Shown here in pieces: positions 9,043 to 21,055 of a DNA stretch of 64,000 bases (the stretch's first letter is position 1; each line of letters begins with the position of its first letter). Source of the stretch: JBGSTR01 sp963707135 (lineage in GTDB: Bacteria > Pseudomonadota > Gammaproteobacteria > Chromatiales > Chromatiaceae); contig CAVPOY010000009.1 in assembly GCA_963707135.1 (NCBI GenBank), forward strand, positions 1 to 64,000, given 5' to 3'. The translations under genes and the position numbers were made by a program. The notes under the pieces are model-generated. The model saw nothing but the letters and a program-made list of their open reading frames with translations. It did no database searches and was not told the DNA's origin.

Positions 9043-9442
9043 TATGCGCGTCTATGTGAAGTTCCGAACTATGTGAAGATGTTGCCGGCGCGCCAGCTGT
9101 TCCAAGCACTTGAGGCGATCATAGCTTCACATAGTTTTCGCACGCTGCAATTCCTCAAGTTGGCCCACGAGCAGGCCGGATCGAGCGAAGGTGCGTATCA
9201 AGGCAACGAGGAACGCCGTCTTCACGAACTGGTTGGCGCGAGCCTGGACGGCTGACCCTTGTAGATGACTACCTCTCTGCCGAAACGCCGCCCAACGGTT
9301 GACGGGCAGTATCGCGATAAACCGGAAAACTATGTGAAGGTCCCGCGCCGCTTGCTTTGCTGCAACCCTGCAACTGCGTAGATGCTCGGTGACCAACCTC
9401 ACCGAACTTCACATAATTTGGATCTTCACATAGACGCGCATA
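9043..9442. repeat. 400-bp inverted-repeat element with TATGTGAAG motifs
   Basis: A perfect 19-base inverted repeat (TATGCGCGTCTATGTGAAG at 9043-9061 and its complement at 9424-9442) bounds a 400-bp segment. Extended inward, the arms match at about 33 of 36 positions. A second, nested inverted pair lies at 9125-9138 and 9326-9339 (14 of 14). The 9-mer TATGTGAAG occurs eight times in either orientation (starts 9053, 9070, 9125, 9331, 9407, 9424, 9441, 9450). No transposase is inside. It may be a MITE-like element or a cluster of recombinase or regulator binding sites. Confidence 0.7.
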
Positions 9443-9458
9443 TGTGAAGCTTCACATA
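9441..9458. promoter_or_regulatory. Perfect 18-bp palindrome TATGTGAAGCTTCACATA
   Basis: Two head-to-head copies of the 9-mer found throughout the adjoining inverted-repeat element form an uninterrupted palindrome. Such a site suits a dimeric DNA-binding protein or a recombinase, but the cognate protein is not identifiable here. Confidence 0.55.
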
Positions 9459-9788
9459 TCAGCGTACACCCGCCGCCGAGCCGCCGCTGGACGACAGGCA
9501 GCTCATGGGACTCAAGGGACGATCATGAAGGCGCGTCCATGATCAGGCGAGGATGGAGACAGTCGTTCGCGATGAACCACCCCGTTCAGTTGGATGTGGC
9601 GAAAACCATACGCCTCTCGGAAGAGGCGGCTACTTCCGCTGTGGGTCGTGACCAGCTTCCCATGGGGCTTCATTCTGTCGATTACTGAGGTCAACGTACC
9701 GCGAGCAGTCAATCAAGACTCTCGACCAGCGGCTCCATTAGACGCGCGACACTATGTTCGAGTACCCGTAGTTCCTGGACGTGGTCCT
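9459..9788. other. Intergenic region after glmS
   Basis: This 330-bp stretch follows the end of glmS. A 66-codon minus frame (9512-9712) resembles nothing I recognise. No terminator with a T-run is evident. Confidence 0.35.
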
Positions 9789-11621
9789 TCATTCTACGGT
9801 CACAGACTTCGCGAGATTGCGTGGCTGATCCACGTCGGTGCCCTTGAGCACCGCGACATGGTAGGCCAACAGCTGCAGGGGCACGGTAAAAACCAGCGGA
9901 TCGATGATGTCATCGGTCTCGGGCAGACGGATCACGGTCAGGCCCGGCTCGTCGGCCATCGGGACGTGAAAGTCCGCGAAGACATAGAGTTGACCCCCTC
10001 GCGCGCGGACCTCCTCGAGATTCGACTTGAGCTTTTCGAGCAGGGCATTGTTCGGCGCTACGGCGACGACCGGCATCTCTTCGTCGATCAGGGCCAGCGG
10101 CCCGTGCTTCAGCTCTCCGGCCGGATAGGCCTCGGCGTGGATATAGGAGATCTCCTTGAGCTTCAGCGCGCCTTCCAGCGCAATGGGGTAGTGCTCGCCC
10201 CGGCCCAGAAACAGGGTGTGCTGCTTGTCGACAAACTGCTCGGCCAGCGCCGCGATCCGTTGATCGAGGCCAAGCACGTCCTCGAGCTTTCCCGGTACCG
10301 AGCGCATCAGCGCAACGATCCGCTCCTCACCATCTGAATCCAGGCGGTGGAAGCGCCCCAGCGCGGTGGTCAGCAACAAGAGTGCGATGAGCTGGGTCGT
10401 GAATGCCTTGGTGGAGGCAACCCCGACCTCCGGGCCCGCACGAGTCAGCAGCACCAGGTCCGACTCGCGAACCAGCGAGCTCTCGGGGACGTTGCAGATA
10501 GCGAGCGTGGTGGCGTAGCCGGCCGTTTTCGCCATGCGCAGGGCTGCCAGTGTGTCGGCGGTCTCGCCCGATTGCGAGATGGTAACGAACAGGGCCCCTT
10601 CTGGAACGACGTGATCGCGGTAGCGGTACTCACTCGCGACCTCGACCGCGCAGGGCAGACCGGCCAGGGACTCCATCCAATACCGGGCCACGAGGCCGGC
10701 GTGGTAGCTGGTGCCGCAGGCAACGATGGTGACCGCCTTGACCTGGGCGAAGATCTCGGGTGCGTCCTTTCCGAAACTCTCCGGCAGCACGCGATTGGCC
10801 GCCAGGCGTCCCTCTAGCGTGTCGGCGATCGCGCGCGGCTGCTCGAATATTTCCTTGAGCATGTAGTGCCGATACTCGCCGCGCTCGGCCGCATCGGTCG
10901 CGAGAAACGACTCCTTGACCGGTCGCTCGACGAGGTCGCCGTTGCGGTCCCAAATGCGCACCGAATCGAGCGTCAGCTCGGCGATATCGCCTTCTTCCAG
11001 AAAGATGAAGCGGCGCGTGACGGGTAGCAGTGCAAAAACGTCCGAGGCGATGAAGTGCTCGCCGAACCCCACGCCGATCACCAACGGGCTGCCCTGGCGG
11101 GCCGCGACCAGGTGGAGCGGATCCTGGGTATCCAGGACACCCAGCGCGTAGGCACCCTCGAGCTTACCGACGGAACGGCGCACCGCATCGATCAGGCTGT
11201 GGCCGGCGGCGAGCTCGTCATAGATGGCGTGCACCACGACCTCGGTGTCCGTTTGCGACGTGAAGACGTGGCCGGCCGCTGTTTGCTCGCGGCGCAGCGC
11301 CTCGTGGTTCTCGATGATGCCGTTGTGGACGATGGCACAGCGATCGCGGCAGACGTGTGGGTGTGCGTTCTGGGTGGAGGGCTCGCCGTGGGTCGCCCAG
11401 CGAGTATGGGCGATACCGAGCGATCCCGGAAGGGGATTGGCGCTCACCTGCTCACGCAGACGCACGACCTTGCCGAGCGTGCGAGCCCGATGGAGATTGC
11501 CCGGCGACTCGAGCACGGCGATGCCGGCCGAGTCGTAGCCTCGGTACTCGAGTCGGCGAAGCCCCTCGAGCAGGATCGCGGAGACGGGACGTTGGGCGAT
11601 GGCGCCGACGATGCCGCACAT
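9789..11621 (-). CDS. glmS: Glutamine--fructose-6-phosphate aminotransferase GlmS
   Basis: 610 aa, the usual length. Converts fructose-6-phosphate and glutamine to glucosamine-6-phosphate, the first step toward UDP-GlcNAc for peptidoglycan and LPS. The start is set at 11621 because mature GlmS must begin Met-Cys: MCGIVGAIAQR, with Cys2 the glutaminase nucleophile. An open frame extends 16 codons upstream but would bury this Cys. The class II amidotransferase domain (RWATHGEP, HNGIIENHE) is followed by two SIS domains (CGTSYHAG, TISQSGETADT, GVASTKAFTTQ) and the C-terminal DQPRNLAKSVTVE. It starts 14 nt after glmU, giving a two-gene UDP-GlcNAc operon. Confidence 0.97.
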   Translation of the reverse strand: MCGIVGAIAQRPVSAILLEGLRRLEYRGYDSAGIAVLESPGNLHRARTLGKVVRLREQVSANPLPGSLGIAHTRWATHGEPSTQNAHPHVCRDRCAIVHNGIIENHEALRREQTAAGHVFTSQTDTEVVVHAIYDELAAGHSLIDAVRRSVGKLEGAYALGVLDTQDPLHLVAARQGSPLVIGVGFGEHFIASDVFALLPVTRRFIFLEEGDIAELTLDSVRIWDRNGDLVERPVKESFLATDAAERGEYRHYMLKEIFEQPRAIADTLEGRLAANRVLPESFGKDAPEIFAQVKAVTIVACGTSYHAGLVARYWMESLAGLPCAVEVASEYRYRDHVVPEGALFVTISQSGETADTLAALRMAKTAGYATTLAICNVPESSLVRESDLVLLTRAGPEVGVASTKAFTTQLIALLLLTTALGRFHRLDSDGEERIVALMRSVPGKLEDVLGLDQRIAALAEQFVDKQHTLFLGRGEHYPIALEGALKLKEISYIHAEAYPAGELKHGPLALIDEEMPVVAVAPNNALLEKLKSNLEEVRARGGQLYVFADFHVPMADEPGLTVIRLPETDDIIDPLVFTVPLQLLAYHVAVLKGTDVDQPRNLAKSVTVE

Positions 11622-11635
11622 TGTGGATGGCTTCC

Positions 11636-13006
11636 TTAGGTTTTGGGTTGCTTCTCGGGCCGTTTCCACCCGGCGATGGTCGCCTGCCGGCCTCGGCCGA
11701 CGGTGAGCTGCCCGGGCGGCGCGTCGCGGGTGATCACGGACCCCGCGCCGATCGTGGCACCCGCGCCAACGGTCACCGGCGCCACCAGGGCGGTGTTCGA
11801 GCCGATGAAGGCCCCGTCTTGGATCACCGTGCGGAACTTGTTGGCCCCGTCGTAGTTGCAGGTGATGGTACCGGCGCCGACGTTGACGCCGGCGCCTATT
11901 TCGGCATCCCCGATGTAGGTCAGGTGGTTGACCTTGCTTCCGTGCCCGATGCGCGACTTCTTAATCTCGACGAAATTGCCGACGTGGGTCTCGTCCGCCA
12001 GACGCGCCTCGGGCCGGAGGCGAGCGAATGGACCGATCTGGGCGTACGCGCCCACCTCGGCCGACTCGATGACGCAGTTCGCGCGGATCACCGTGCCGGG
12101 TCCGATTGCGGAGTCCTTGAGCAGACAGTTTGGGCCGACGATCACGCCCTCGGCGAGACTTACTACGCCCTCGATGATGACGTTGACGTCGATGGTGACG
12201 TCCTGGGCCGCGTGCAGCACGCCGCGCAGGTCGAACCGGGCCGGGTCTGCCAGGGTCACGCCGGCGCGCATCAGGGTCTCGGCCGAGCGACGCTGGTAAT
12301 AGCGCTCCAGCTCCGCGAGCTGCGCCCGGTCGTTGATCCCGGTAACTTCTTCGAGCGAACCGGGACGGATGGACTCGATCGTTACCCCTTCGGCGGCGGC
12401 TAGACCGATCACGTCGGTCAGATACTGCTCGCCCTGGGCGTTGTCGTCTCCTATCCTGCCCAGCCAGCCGGCGAGGCTCTCCCTGTGGGCGACCAGCATG
12501 CCGGTATTGATCTCGCGGATCGCGCGCTGGGTCTCGGAGGCGTCCTTCTGCTCGACAATTCCTATGATGCGGCCGTCGGGGTCGCGGACGATCCGGCCAT
12601 ACCCGGTCGGGTCGGCGAGCTCCGCCGTGAGGATAGCGAGGCGCGTCTGCCGGCCGACCGAGAGCAGCTCGTTCAGAGTCCGCGGCTCGATCAAGGGGAC
12701 ATCGCCGTACAGGACAATGACCTGATCCATGTCGGCCATCGCTGGCATCGCCTGAATGACCGCATGCCCGGTACCCAGCTGCTCCGCCTGCTCGACCCAC
12801 AGGCAATCGCGCCCCGGCATCGCGGCCTGAACCAGGTCGCCGCGATGGCCATGGACGACGACCGTCCGCGCGGCCCCGATCGCGCTGGCCGCGTCGAGCA
12901 CGTGCGCCAGCAACGGTCGGCCGGCGAGGGGGTGCAGGACCTTTGGCAGGCTCGAGCGCATGCGCTTGCCAAGCCCGGCCGCCAGCACCACGACACCTAA
13001 CCTCAT
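11636..13006 (-). CDS. glmU: Bifunctional UDP-GlcNAc pyrophosphorylase/acetyltransferase GlmU
   Basis: 456 aa, matching E. coli GlmU length. The N-terminal uridylyltransferase domain begins VVLAAGLGKRMRSSLPKVLH, the nucleotide-binding signature. The C-terminal half is a left-handed beta-helix of hexapeptide repeats (LTYIGDAEIGAGVNVGAG, NYDGANKFRT) with the acetyltransferase site. It acetylates glucosamine-1-P and couples it to UTP, completing UDP-GlcNAc synthesis. Lies between an FKBP-type isomerase gene and glmS on the same strand. Confidence 0.97.
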   Translation of the reverse strand: MRLGVVVLAAGLGKRMRSSLPKVLHPLAGRPLLAHVLDAASAIGAARTVVVHGHRGDLVQAAMPGRDCLWVEQAEQLGTGHAVIQAMPAMADMDQVIVLYGDVPLIEPRTLNELLSVGRQTRLAILTAELADPTGYGRIVRDPDGRIIGIVEQKDASETQRAIREINTGMLVAHRESLAGWLGRIGDDNAQGEQYLTDVIGLAAAEGVTIESIRPGSLEEVTGINDRAQLAELERYYQRRSAETLMRAGVTLADPARFDLRGVLHAAQDVTIDVNVIIEGVVSLAEGVIVGPNCLLKDSAIGPGTVIRANCVIESAEVGAYAQIGPFARLRPEARLADETHVGNFVEIKKSRIGHGSKVNHLTYIGDAEIGAGVNVGAGTITCNYDGANKFRTVIQDGAFIGSNTALVAPVTVGAGATIGAGSVITRDAPPGQLTVGRGRQATIAGWKRPEKQPKT

Positions 13007-13094
13007 TTCAGTTCGCTCCAGAGGCGGGCTGCCGTTGTCATCGGGTTTTCGAAGCTACGCTCACCCGCGTGACCGGCGGGATACGCTATGCCAA

Positions 13095-13589
13095 TCAGTG
13101 AAGTCCGCTGTTCGGAATCGAGCAGCCCGCGCTGTCCTGCCCCAGCTCGTCCGGCGTCGGTTCCCGGACCTCCTGAACGCGGATGTGGACCTTTAGCGAT
13201 TTGCCCGCCAGCGGATGGTTACCGTCAACCGTGAGCTTGCCGTCGCCGATGTGGGTCACGAAGAAGCTCTTCACCTCTCCGCTCTCGTTCTGCATCTGGA
13301 CTTCGGCACCGACGAACCGGAACTCGGGCGGGACATTCGCCAGGTCGTCGGTAAAGGTCAGGCTCGGGTCATGCGGTCCGAACCCGTCCTCCGCCGAAAG
13401 CAGCATATCAACCTCGTCGCCGGCCCTCCTGCCGCTTATGGCCTCATCCATGCCGCCAATCAGCTCGGTCTTTCCGCCATGGATATAGCTCACGGGAAGG
13501 TCCGTCTGCTCGAGGATGTTGCCCGCTTCGTCAGCGATGCTGTAAGTAATGGCGACGTATTTGCCGACTCGTACGACTGGATCGGACAT
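13095..13589 (-). CDS. FKBP-type peptidyl-prolyl isomerase, SlyD-like
   Basis: 164 aa. Starts VRVGKYVAITYSIADEAGN and carries YIHGGKTELIGGMDEAISGRRAGDEVD, then the inserted-flap region ADEGFGPHDP-like (AEDGFGPHDPS) and HPLAGKSLKVHIRV. This is the SlyD/FkpB pattern: an FKBP fold interrupted by an IF chaperone domain. No signal peptide, so cytoplasmic. It lacks the His-rich metal-binding tail of E. coli SlyD. It sits between atpC and glmU, where most relatives have no gene; whether it is co-transcribed is unclear because of a hairpin after atpC. Confidence 0.88.
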   Translation of the reverse strand: MSDPVVRVGKYVAITYSIADEAGNILEQTDLPVSYIHGGKTELIGGMDEAISGRRAGDEVDMLLSAEDGFGPHDPSLTFTDDLANVPPEFRFVGAEVQMQNESGEVKSFFVTHIGDGKLTVDGNHPLAGKSLKVHIRVQEVREPTPDELGQDSAGCSIPNSGLH

Positions 13590-13688
13590 GAGGTGATGCG
13601 TAGCTTTAGAGGGTGCGATGCGGCTAGGGTAACGCAGATCGCGCCGCCCGATCCAAACCGCACCGCAGAACCTGATAAGGGAAACGCG

Positions 13689-13709
13689 CCCCGCCGCGGC
13701 TCGGCGGGG
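13689..13709 (-). terminator. GC hairpin after atpC
   Basis: CCCCGCCG (13689-13696), a 5-nt loop, then the perfect complement (13702-13709), about 40 nt past the atpC stop on the minus strand. A short TTTCCCTT follows rather than a full T-run, so termination of the atp operon here is plausible but partial. Confidence 0.5.
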
Positions 13710-13748
13710 ACCCGATTGACAGGGGATGTTGCCGGGCGACCCAACGCG

Positions 13749-14174
13749 TCAGCCGCGCCTCATCTTGCGTAGCTTCTCGATGGCACGCAGCTGGGCGATC
13801 GCCTCCGCCAGCTCGGCCTGGGCCTTGGCATACTCGAACTCGGCGGTCTGCCCGGCCAGCGCGTCCTCGGCGCGGCGCTTGGCCTCCATGGCCGCGGCCT
13901 CGTCCAGGTCGTGGGCGCGGATCGCGGTGTCCGCGAGCACGGTCACCACGCTCGGTTGCACCTCGATCATCCCGCCGGAGACATAGAAGTGCTCCTGTTC
14001 GCCCTGCTCGTTCTCGACCCGCACGTCGCCGGGCTTCAGCCGGCTGATGAAGGCCGTGTGGCGCGGAGCGATACCGACCTCGCCCATCTCCGCCGTTGCG
14101 TAGACCATGGTCGCCTTGCCGGAGTGGATGGCTCCCTCGGCGCTCACGATGTCTACATGGATGGTCATTGCCAT
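13749..14174 (-). CDS. atpC: ATP synthase F1 epsilon subunit
   Basis: 141 aa. Stalk subunit that couples gamma rotation to F1 and inhibits hydrolysis. N-terminal beta-sandwich: MTIHVDIVSAEGAIHSG, VGIAPRHTAFISRLKPGDVR, FYVSGGMIEVQPSVVTVLADTA. C-terminal two-helix inhibitory domain rich in Ala, Glu and Lys. Last gene of the atp operon, 18 nt after atpD. The Met at residue 3 is an alternative start. Confidence 0.96.
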   Translation of the reverse strand: MAMTIHVDIVSAEGAIHSGKATMVYATAEMGEVGIAPRHTAFISRLKPGDVRVENEQGEQEHFYVSGGMIEVQPSVVTVLADTAIRAHDLDEAAAMEAKRRAEDALAGQTAEFEYAKAQAELAEAIAQLRAIEKLRKMRRG

Positions 14175-14192
14175 GGATCGTATCCCCCGGGG

Positions 14193-15569
<1,377 letters not shown>

Positions 15570-15630
15570 AGCTTTTCCTCATTCTCGCCTTGCGGCGTCT
15601 TTGGTATCTGTCTGAAACCGGGAGATGCAT

Positions 15631-16494
15631 TCACACCGCGGCGGCGCCGCCGACGATCTCGGAGATCTCCTGCGTGATCGCGGCCTGGCGGGCCTTGTTG
15701 TAGACCAGCTGAAGCTCGTCGATCAGGTTTCCGGCGTTGTCCGAGGCGGACTTCATGGCAACCATGCGCGCTGACTGCTCGCACGCCCCGTTCTCGACTA
15801 CGGCCTGGTAGACCAGGGACTCGATATAGCGGGTCAGCAGCGAATCAAGCACGGTGCGCGCGTCCGGCTCGTAGATGTAATCCCAGTGCAACGGCATCGA
15901 CTCTTGCTGCCGGGCCACGATCGGCACCAGCTGTGTAATGTACGGGCGCTGGGTCATAGTGTTGACGAACTCGTTCCCGGCGATACAAATCGCGTCGATG
16001 CTCTTGGCCTCGAAGGCATCGAGCATGACTTTGACGGTGCCGATCAGGTCCTCGATGTGCGGCTTGTCGCCCAGGTGCGTGGCCTGCGCCTGGACGTTGC
16101 CGCCGAACCGTCTGAAGAAGGCCAGGGCCTTGGTTCCGATGGTGCAGAAGACCGGGTCGACACCGGCCTTGCGCTGCTCCTTGATCTCCGTGACCAGGCG
16201 CCGGAACAGGTTGCTGTTGAGCCCCCCGCAAAGGCCGCGGTCCGATGAGATGATGATGTAGCCGACGCGTTTGCGTTCCCGCTCCACCGCCATGAAGGAG
16301 TGGCGGTACTCGGGGGTCGCCCGCGCCAGGTGACTGATGACCTGAAGCATCTTCTCCGCGTAGGGGCGCGAGGCGGACATGCGCTCCTGCGCCCTGCGCA
16401 TCTTGGACGCGGCGACCATCTGCATCGCGCTGGTGATCTTCTGCGTGCTCTTGATGCTCGCGATCTTGGTGCGTATCTCTTTCGCGCCCGCCAT
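15631..16494 (-). CDS. atpG: ATP synthase F1 gamma subunit
   Basis: 287 aa. Central rotor shaft. Recognised by MAGAKEIRTKIASIKSTQKIT at the N-terminus, SDRGLCGGLNSN in the middle, and the C-terminal signature RMVAMKSASDNAGNLIDELQL followed by KARQAAITQEISEIVGGA. Located between atpA and atpD. Confidence 0.98.
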   Translation of the reverse strand: MAGAKEIRTKIASIKSTQKITSAMQMVAASKMRRAQERMSASRPYAEKMLQVISHLARATPEYRHSFMAVERERKRVGYIIISSDRGLCGGLNSNLFRRLVTEIKEQRKAGVDPVFCTIGTKALAFFRRFGGNVQAQATHLGDKPHIEDLIGTVKVMLDAFEAKSIDAICIAGNEFVNTMTQRPYITQLVPIVARQQESMPLHWDYIYEPDARTVLDSLLTRYIESLVYQAVVENGACEQSARMVAMKSASDNAGNLIDELQLVYNKARQAAITQEISEIVGGAAAV

Positions 16495-16630
16495 TGGTTA
16501 GCTCCCAGCCTCGAGCCGCCAGCCGCCGGCTGGCACGGCCATGGGGTTAATCGACTCGTGCGTCATCGCGTGGTGAATCCGGGCCACTCATCGGCGCCCA
16601 GGGCTTCCGTGGCTGATGGCCGACGGCTGG

Positions 16631-18172
<1,542 letters not shown>

Positions 18173-18185
18173 GGCGGTATTCCGT

Positions 18186-18725
18186 TCAGAATTGCAGTGC
18201 GTGGGCCAGCTGCGCGAGCTTGCCCCGGATCGAGTCGTCAATCACCAGGTCGCCGGCACGGATCTCCAGGCCCCCAATCAGCTCCGGGTCCTTCTCGACC
18301 GTCAGCTCGACCTCGCTGCCGAACCGCCGGGCAAGGGCCTGCGCCAGCTCCTTCTGCTGGGCCGCGTTCATTGCATAGGCGCTGCGCACCAGCACGTGAC
18401 GCACGCCCTGGTCGGCCGTGCGGCTGGCCTCGAACAGGCTGGCGATCTCCGGGATCGCTCCGAGCCGGGCATTCCGGGCCAGCAGCCGAACGAGATTGGC
18501 GACCTCCGCGGGGAGCGCGTCCCCGCCGATCTCCAGGATCATGTCGCGGATGCGCTCGCGCGGGACGTTCGGGTTGGCGATCTGGGCGCCCATCTGCGGG
18601 TTGGAAGCAACCGCGGACAGTAGCGCGAGGGCCTGTGACCAGGCTTCGAGCTGCCCGGTCTCCTTCGCGCGCTCGAACGCCGCCTCGGCGTAAGGCCGTG
18701 CAATGGTGGTGATGTCTCCGGCCAT
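18186..18725 (-). CDS. atpH: ATP synthase F1 delta subunit
   Basis: 179 aa. Links F1 to the peripheral stalk (OSCP homologue). N-terminus ITTIARPYAEAAFERAKETGQL and C-terminal ELTVEKDPELIGGLEIRAGDLVIDDSIRGKL are family signatures. Nine nucleotides separate it from atpF. Confidence 0.96.
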   Translation of the reverse strand: MAGDITTIARPYAEAAFERAKETGQLEAWSQALALLSAVASNPQMGAQIANPNVPRERIRDMILEIGGDALPAEVANLVRLLARNARLGAIPEIASLFEASRTADQGVRHVLVRSAYAMNAAQQKELAQALARRFGSEVELTVEKDPELIGGLEIRAGDLVIDDSIRGKLAQLAHALQF

Positions 18726-18734
18726 GGCCTTCCC

Positions 18735-19205
18735 TTATAGCTGCTTCGCGAAGGCGTCGACGAGCGACTTGTGGGCGTCGGCGTTGATCTCCTTGTGGAG
18801 AATCTTTTCGGCGGCCGCCACAGCGAGGGTCGCTACCTTCTCTCGCAGCTCCTCGCGCGCTCGATTGGTCTCCCGCTCGATCTCCGCCTTCGCCGCGGCG
18901 ACCAGTCGATCACCCTCCGCGCGCGCGTCGACCTTGGCCTCCTCGACGATCTCGCCAGCACGCTTCTGCGCCTGGTTCAGGACCTCGGAGGCCTGGACCT
19001 TCGCCTGCTTCATGACCTCGAGCGCCCGCTGCTCGCCCAGCGCCTTTTCCTGATGCCCCCGCTCGGCGGCGGCCAGACCCTCGGCGATCTTTCCCTTACG
19101 ATCCTGGAGCGCCTTTACGATCGGGTTCCAGACGTAAGTCATGGTGAACCAGACGAACACCGCGAAGGAGATCATCTGGCCGATGAGTGTCAGATTGAAA
19201 TTCAT
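18735..19205 (-). CDS. atpF: ATP synthase F0 b subunit
   Basis: 156 aa, identical in length to E. coli b. Peripheral stalk: one N-terminal membrane helix (NLTLIGQMISFAVFVWFTM) then a long charged alpha-helical dimerisation region with the typical ERGHQEKALGEQRAL and AAAEKILHKEINADAHK. Between atpE and atpH. Confidence 0.97.
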   Translation of the reverse strand: MNFNLTLIGQMISFAVFVWFTMTYVWNPIVKALQDRKGKIAEGLAAAERGHQEKALGEQRALEVMKQAKVQASEVLNQAQKRAGEIVEEAKVDARAEGDRLVAAAKAEIERETNRAREELREKVATLAVAAAEKILHKEINADAHKSLVDAFAKQL

Positions 19206-19262
19206 CTGTGTGCCTCGTGTCCGACGTTGAACCGGGACCCCGCGGTGACCCGATCCGGTCCC

Positions 19263-19514
19263 TCAGGCGGCGAACATCAGGTACAGGCCCATCGCGATCG
19301 CGATGACCGGCAGCGCATCGACGAGACCCATGACGATGAAGAACTGGGTACGCAACATGGGGATGAGCTCCGGCTGACGGGCGGCGCCCTCCAGGAACCG
19401 GCCGCCGAGCACGCCGATGCCGACGCCCGCGCCTACGGCACCGAGACCGAGCATGAGGCCAGCGCCGATGAATTTGATGGCCATTGCAAATGCTTGTGCG
19501 ACTTCGAGCTCCAT
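19263..19514 (-). CDS. atpE: ATP synthase F0 c subunit
   Basis: 83 aa proteolipid of two membrane helices: GAGLMLGLGAVGAGVGIG in helix 1, the polar loop ARQPEL, and FFIVMGLVDALPVIAIAMG in helix 2, with the essential carboxylate as Asp in LVDALP. The residues expected for Na+ coordination are absent, so the enzyme is proton-coupled. Confidence 0.98.
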   Translation of the reverse strand: MELEVAQAFAMAIKFIGAGLMLGLGAVGAGVGIGVLGGRFLEGAARQPELIPMLRTQFFIVMGLVDALPVIAIAMGLYLMFAA

Positions 19515-19554
19515 GGGTTCCTCCGGTTGAGGGTAAAAAGTTGAATGCCTGAGA

Positions 19555-20430
19555 TCAGTGATGCTCTTGGTGGGCCATGTCCAGGTAGACGATGGTCAGC
19601 ACCATGAAGATGAATGCCTGAAGGGTGATGATCAGGATATGGAAAACGGCCCAGACGAACTGCAGCGCGCCGGCCGAGACGCCCATGACCAGGCCGCCGC
19701 TGTACATCAGCGCGATCAGGATGAAGATCATCTCGCCCGCGTACATGTTGCCGAACAGACGCAAGGCCAGGGAGACCGGCTTGGAGAGCAGACTGATGCC
19801 CTCCAGGATAAGGTTAGCGGGCATGCCCCATTTGCCGAACGGCTGCAGGGTCAGCTCACCGAGGAACCCTCCCACGCCCTTGATCTTGAAGCTGTAATAG
19901 AGGACCAGACCGAACACCACCAGGGCCATGCCAAACGTGGTGTTGGGGTCCGTAGTCGGGACTACCCTCAGAAAGACCCCATGGGGTGGGGCATGGGCGC
20001 CGAACAGCGTCATGAACCAGCCGAACAGCCAGGGGATGAGGTCCACCGGTACCAAGTCCATCAGATTCATCAGGAAGACCCAGATGAAAATGGTCAGCGC
20101 CAGCGGCGCGACCAGTGGATTCTTGCCGCTGAAGGATCCACGGACGCTCTCCTCGACAAATTCGACGATCCACTCGACGAAGTTCTGGGCACCGTCCGGG
20201 ATGCCAGCGGTGACCTTGTCGGCGACCCGCTTGAAAAACCAGAGGAACAGCGCCCCCAGCAGAATGGAGAAGAACATGGTATCGACATGGATCGCCCAGA
20301 AACCCATCTCGGCGGCCTCCTCGGCGGAGTGGGCAAAGCCCAGTCCGTGCTCCGGATGGCTCCCGAACGTGAGATTCGTGAGATGGTGCTGGATATAGCC
20401 CTGAGCGGTGAGCGTTTCGGTCGAAGCCAT
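19555..20430 (-). CDS. atpB: ATP synthase F0 a subunit
   Basis: 291 aa polytopic membrane protein forming the proton half-channels. The essential Arg lies in SLALRLFGNMYAGE near residue 220. N-terminal YIQHHLTNLTFG and several helices (FFSILLGALFLWFFKRV; ALTIFIWVFLMNLMDLVPVD) match gammaproteobacterial AtpB. Followed by atpE 40 nt downstream. Confidence 0.98.
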   Translation of the reverse strand: MASTETLTAQGYIQHHLTNLTFGSHPEHGLGFAHSAEEAAEMGFWAIHVDTMFFSILLGALFLWFFKRVADKVTAGIPDGAQNFVEWIVEFVEESVRGSFSGKNPLVAPLALTIFIWVFLMNLMDLVPVDLIPWLFGWFMTLFGAHAPPHGVFLRVVPTTDPNTTFGMALVVFGLVLYYSFKIKGVGGFLGELTLQPFGKWGMPANLILEGISLLSKPVSLALRLFGNMYAGEMIFILIALMYSGGLVMGVSAGALQFVWAVFHILIITLQAFIFMVLTIVYLDMAHQEHH

Positions 20431-20440
20431 CGTTCGTATC

Positions 20441-20821
20441 TCAGTTCTTGGTTCGATTGGCCAATCCGGCTGCGATCGGCGCCGATCCCACCTGGACCGC
20501 GAAATAGGCTACCAGCAGCACCGGAACCTTCAGCTCGTCGAGCGTCGCGAAGCCAACGGCAAAGATACCGAGGACCAACGCGATCTTGGCGACCTCCGCG
20601 CCGTAGAAGCGCATAACCAGCCGTCCTGGATCTTGGGCGCGATAACCCCTAAAGACCCAGGCCGCGAACAGCGCGTTGGCCAGGAAGCAGGATCCGGCCC
20701 CCAAGAGGGCCGATAGCGCAGCGGGTACCCCAAACGGCAAAGAGAGCGCCGTGATGGCCAAGCCAAGGATCAACTGTACCCTCAGGATCTGCCTGGCCTG
20801 GAGCGCATCCGGCTGATGCAT
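20441..20821 (-). CDS. atpI: ATP synthase protein I
   Basis: 126 aa with four predicted membrane helices. AtpI assists assembly of the c-ring and sits first in many atp operons, as here (10 nt before atpB). Recognised by position, size and the ALLGAGSCFLANALFA-WVFRGY pattern typical of proteobacterial AtpI. The 234-bp gap upstream to parB probably contains the atp promoter. Confidence 0.9.
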   Translation of the reverse strand: MHQPDALQARQILRVQLILGLAITALSLPFGVPAALSALLGAGSCFLANALFAAWVFRGYRAQDPGRLVMRFYGAEVAKIALVLGIFAVGFATLDELKVPVLLVAYFAVQVGSAPIAAGLANRTKN

Positions 20822-21055
20822 CAGCTGAGCATGTGCTGGTAATGCGCCCCCGTTTCAGGACGCGCAGTATAAGGGCTCGCCCGAGGGAGGGTCAACGCAA
20901 CCCAATCTTTTCGATGCCCTCATTAGGCATATTCAAACCATTGAATCAGCTGATCGACGGGCGAGGGGCCAAGGCCCGGGCTGAACGCGGGTTGCCGGAA
21001 AACAGACGAGCCTGCCGCGAGGCTTCCGGCGGGCGTAGCCGGTCCGGGAGAGCGG

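Noticed and set aside
8959..9255. A 98-codon plus frame within the inverted-repeat element
   Set aside because: It spans repeat arms and has no family features; likely chance in GC-rich DNA.
9512..9712. A 66-codon minus-strand frame after glmS
   Set aside because: No recognisable motif or ribosome site; coding potential not supported.
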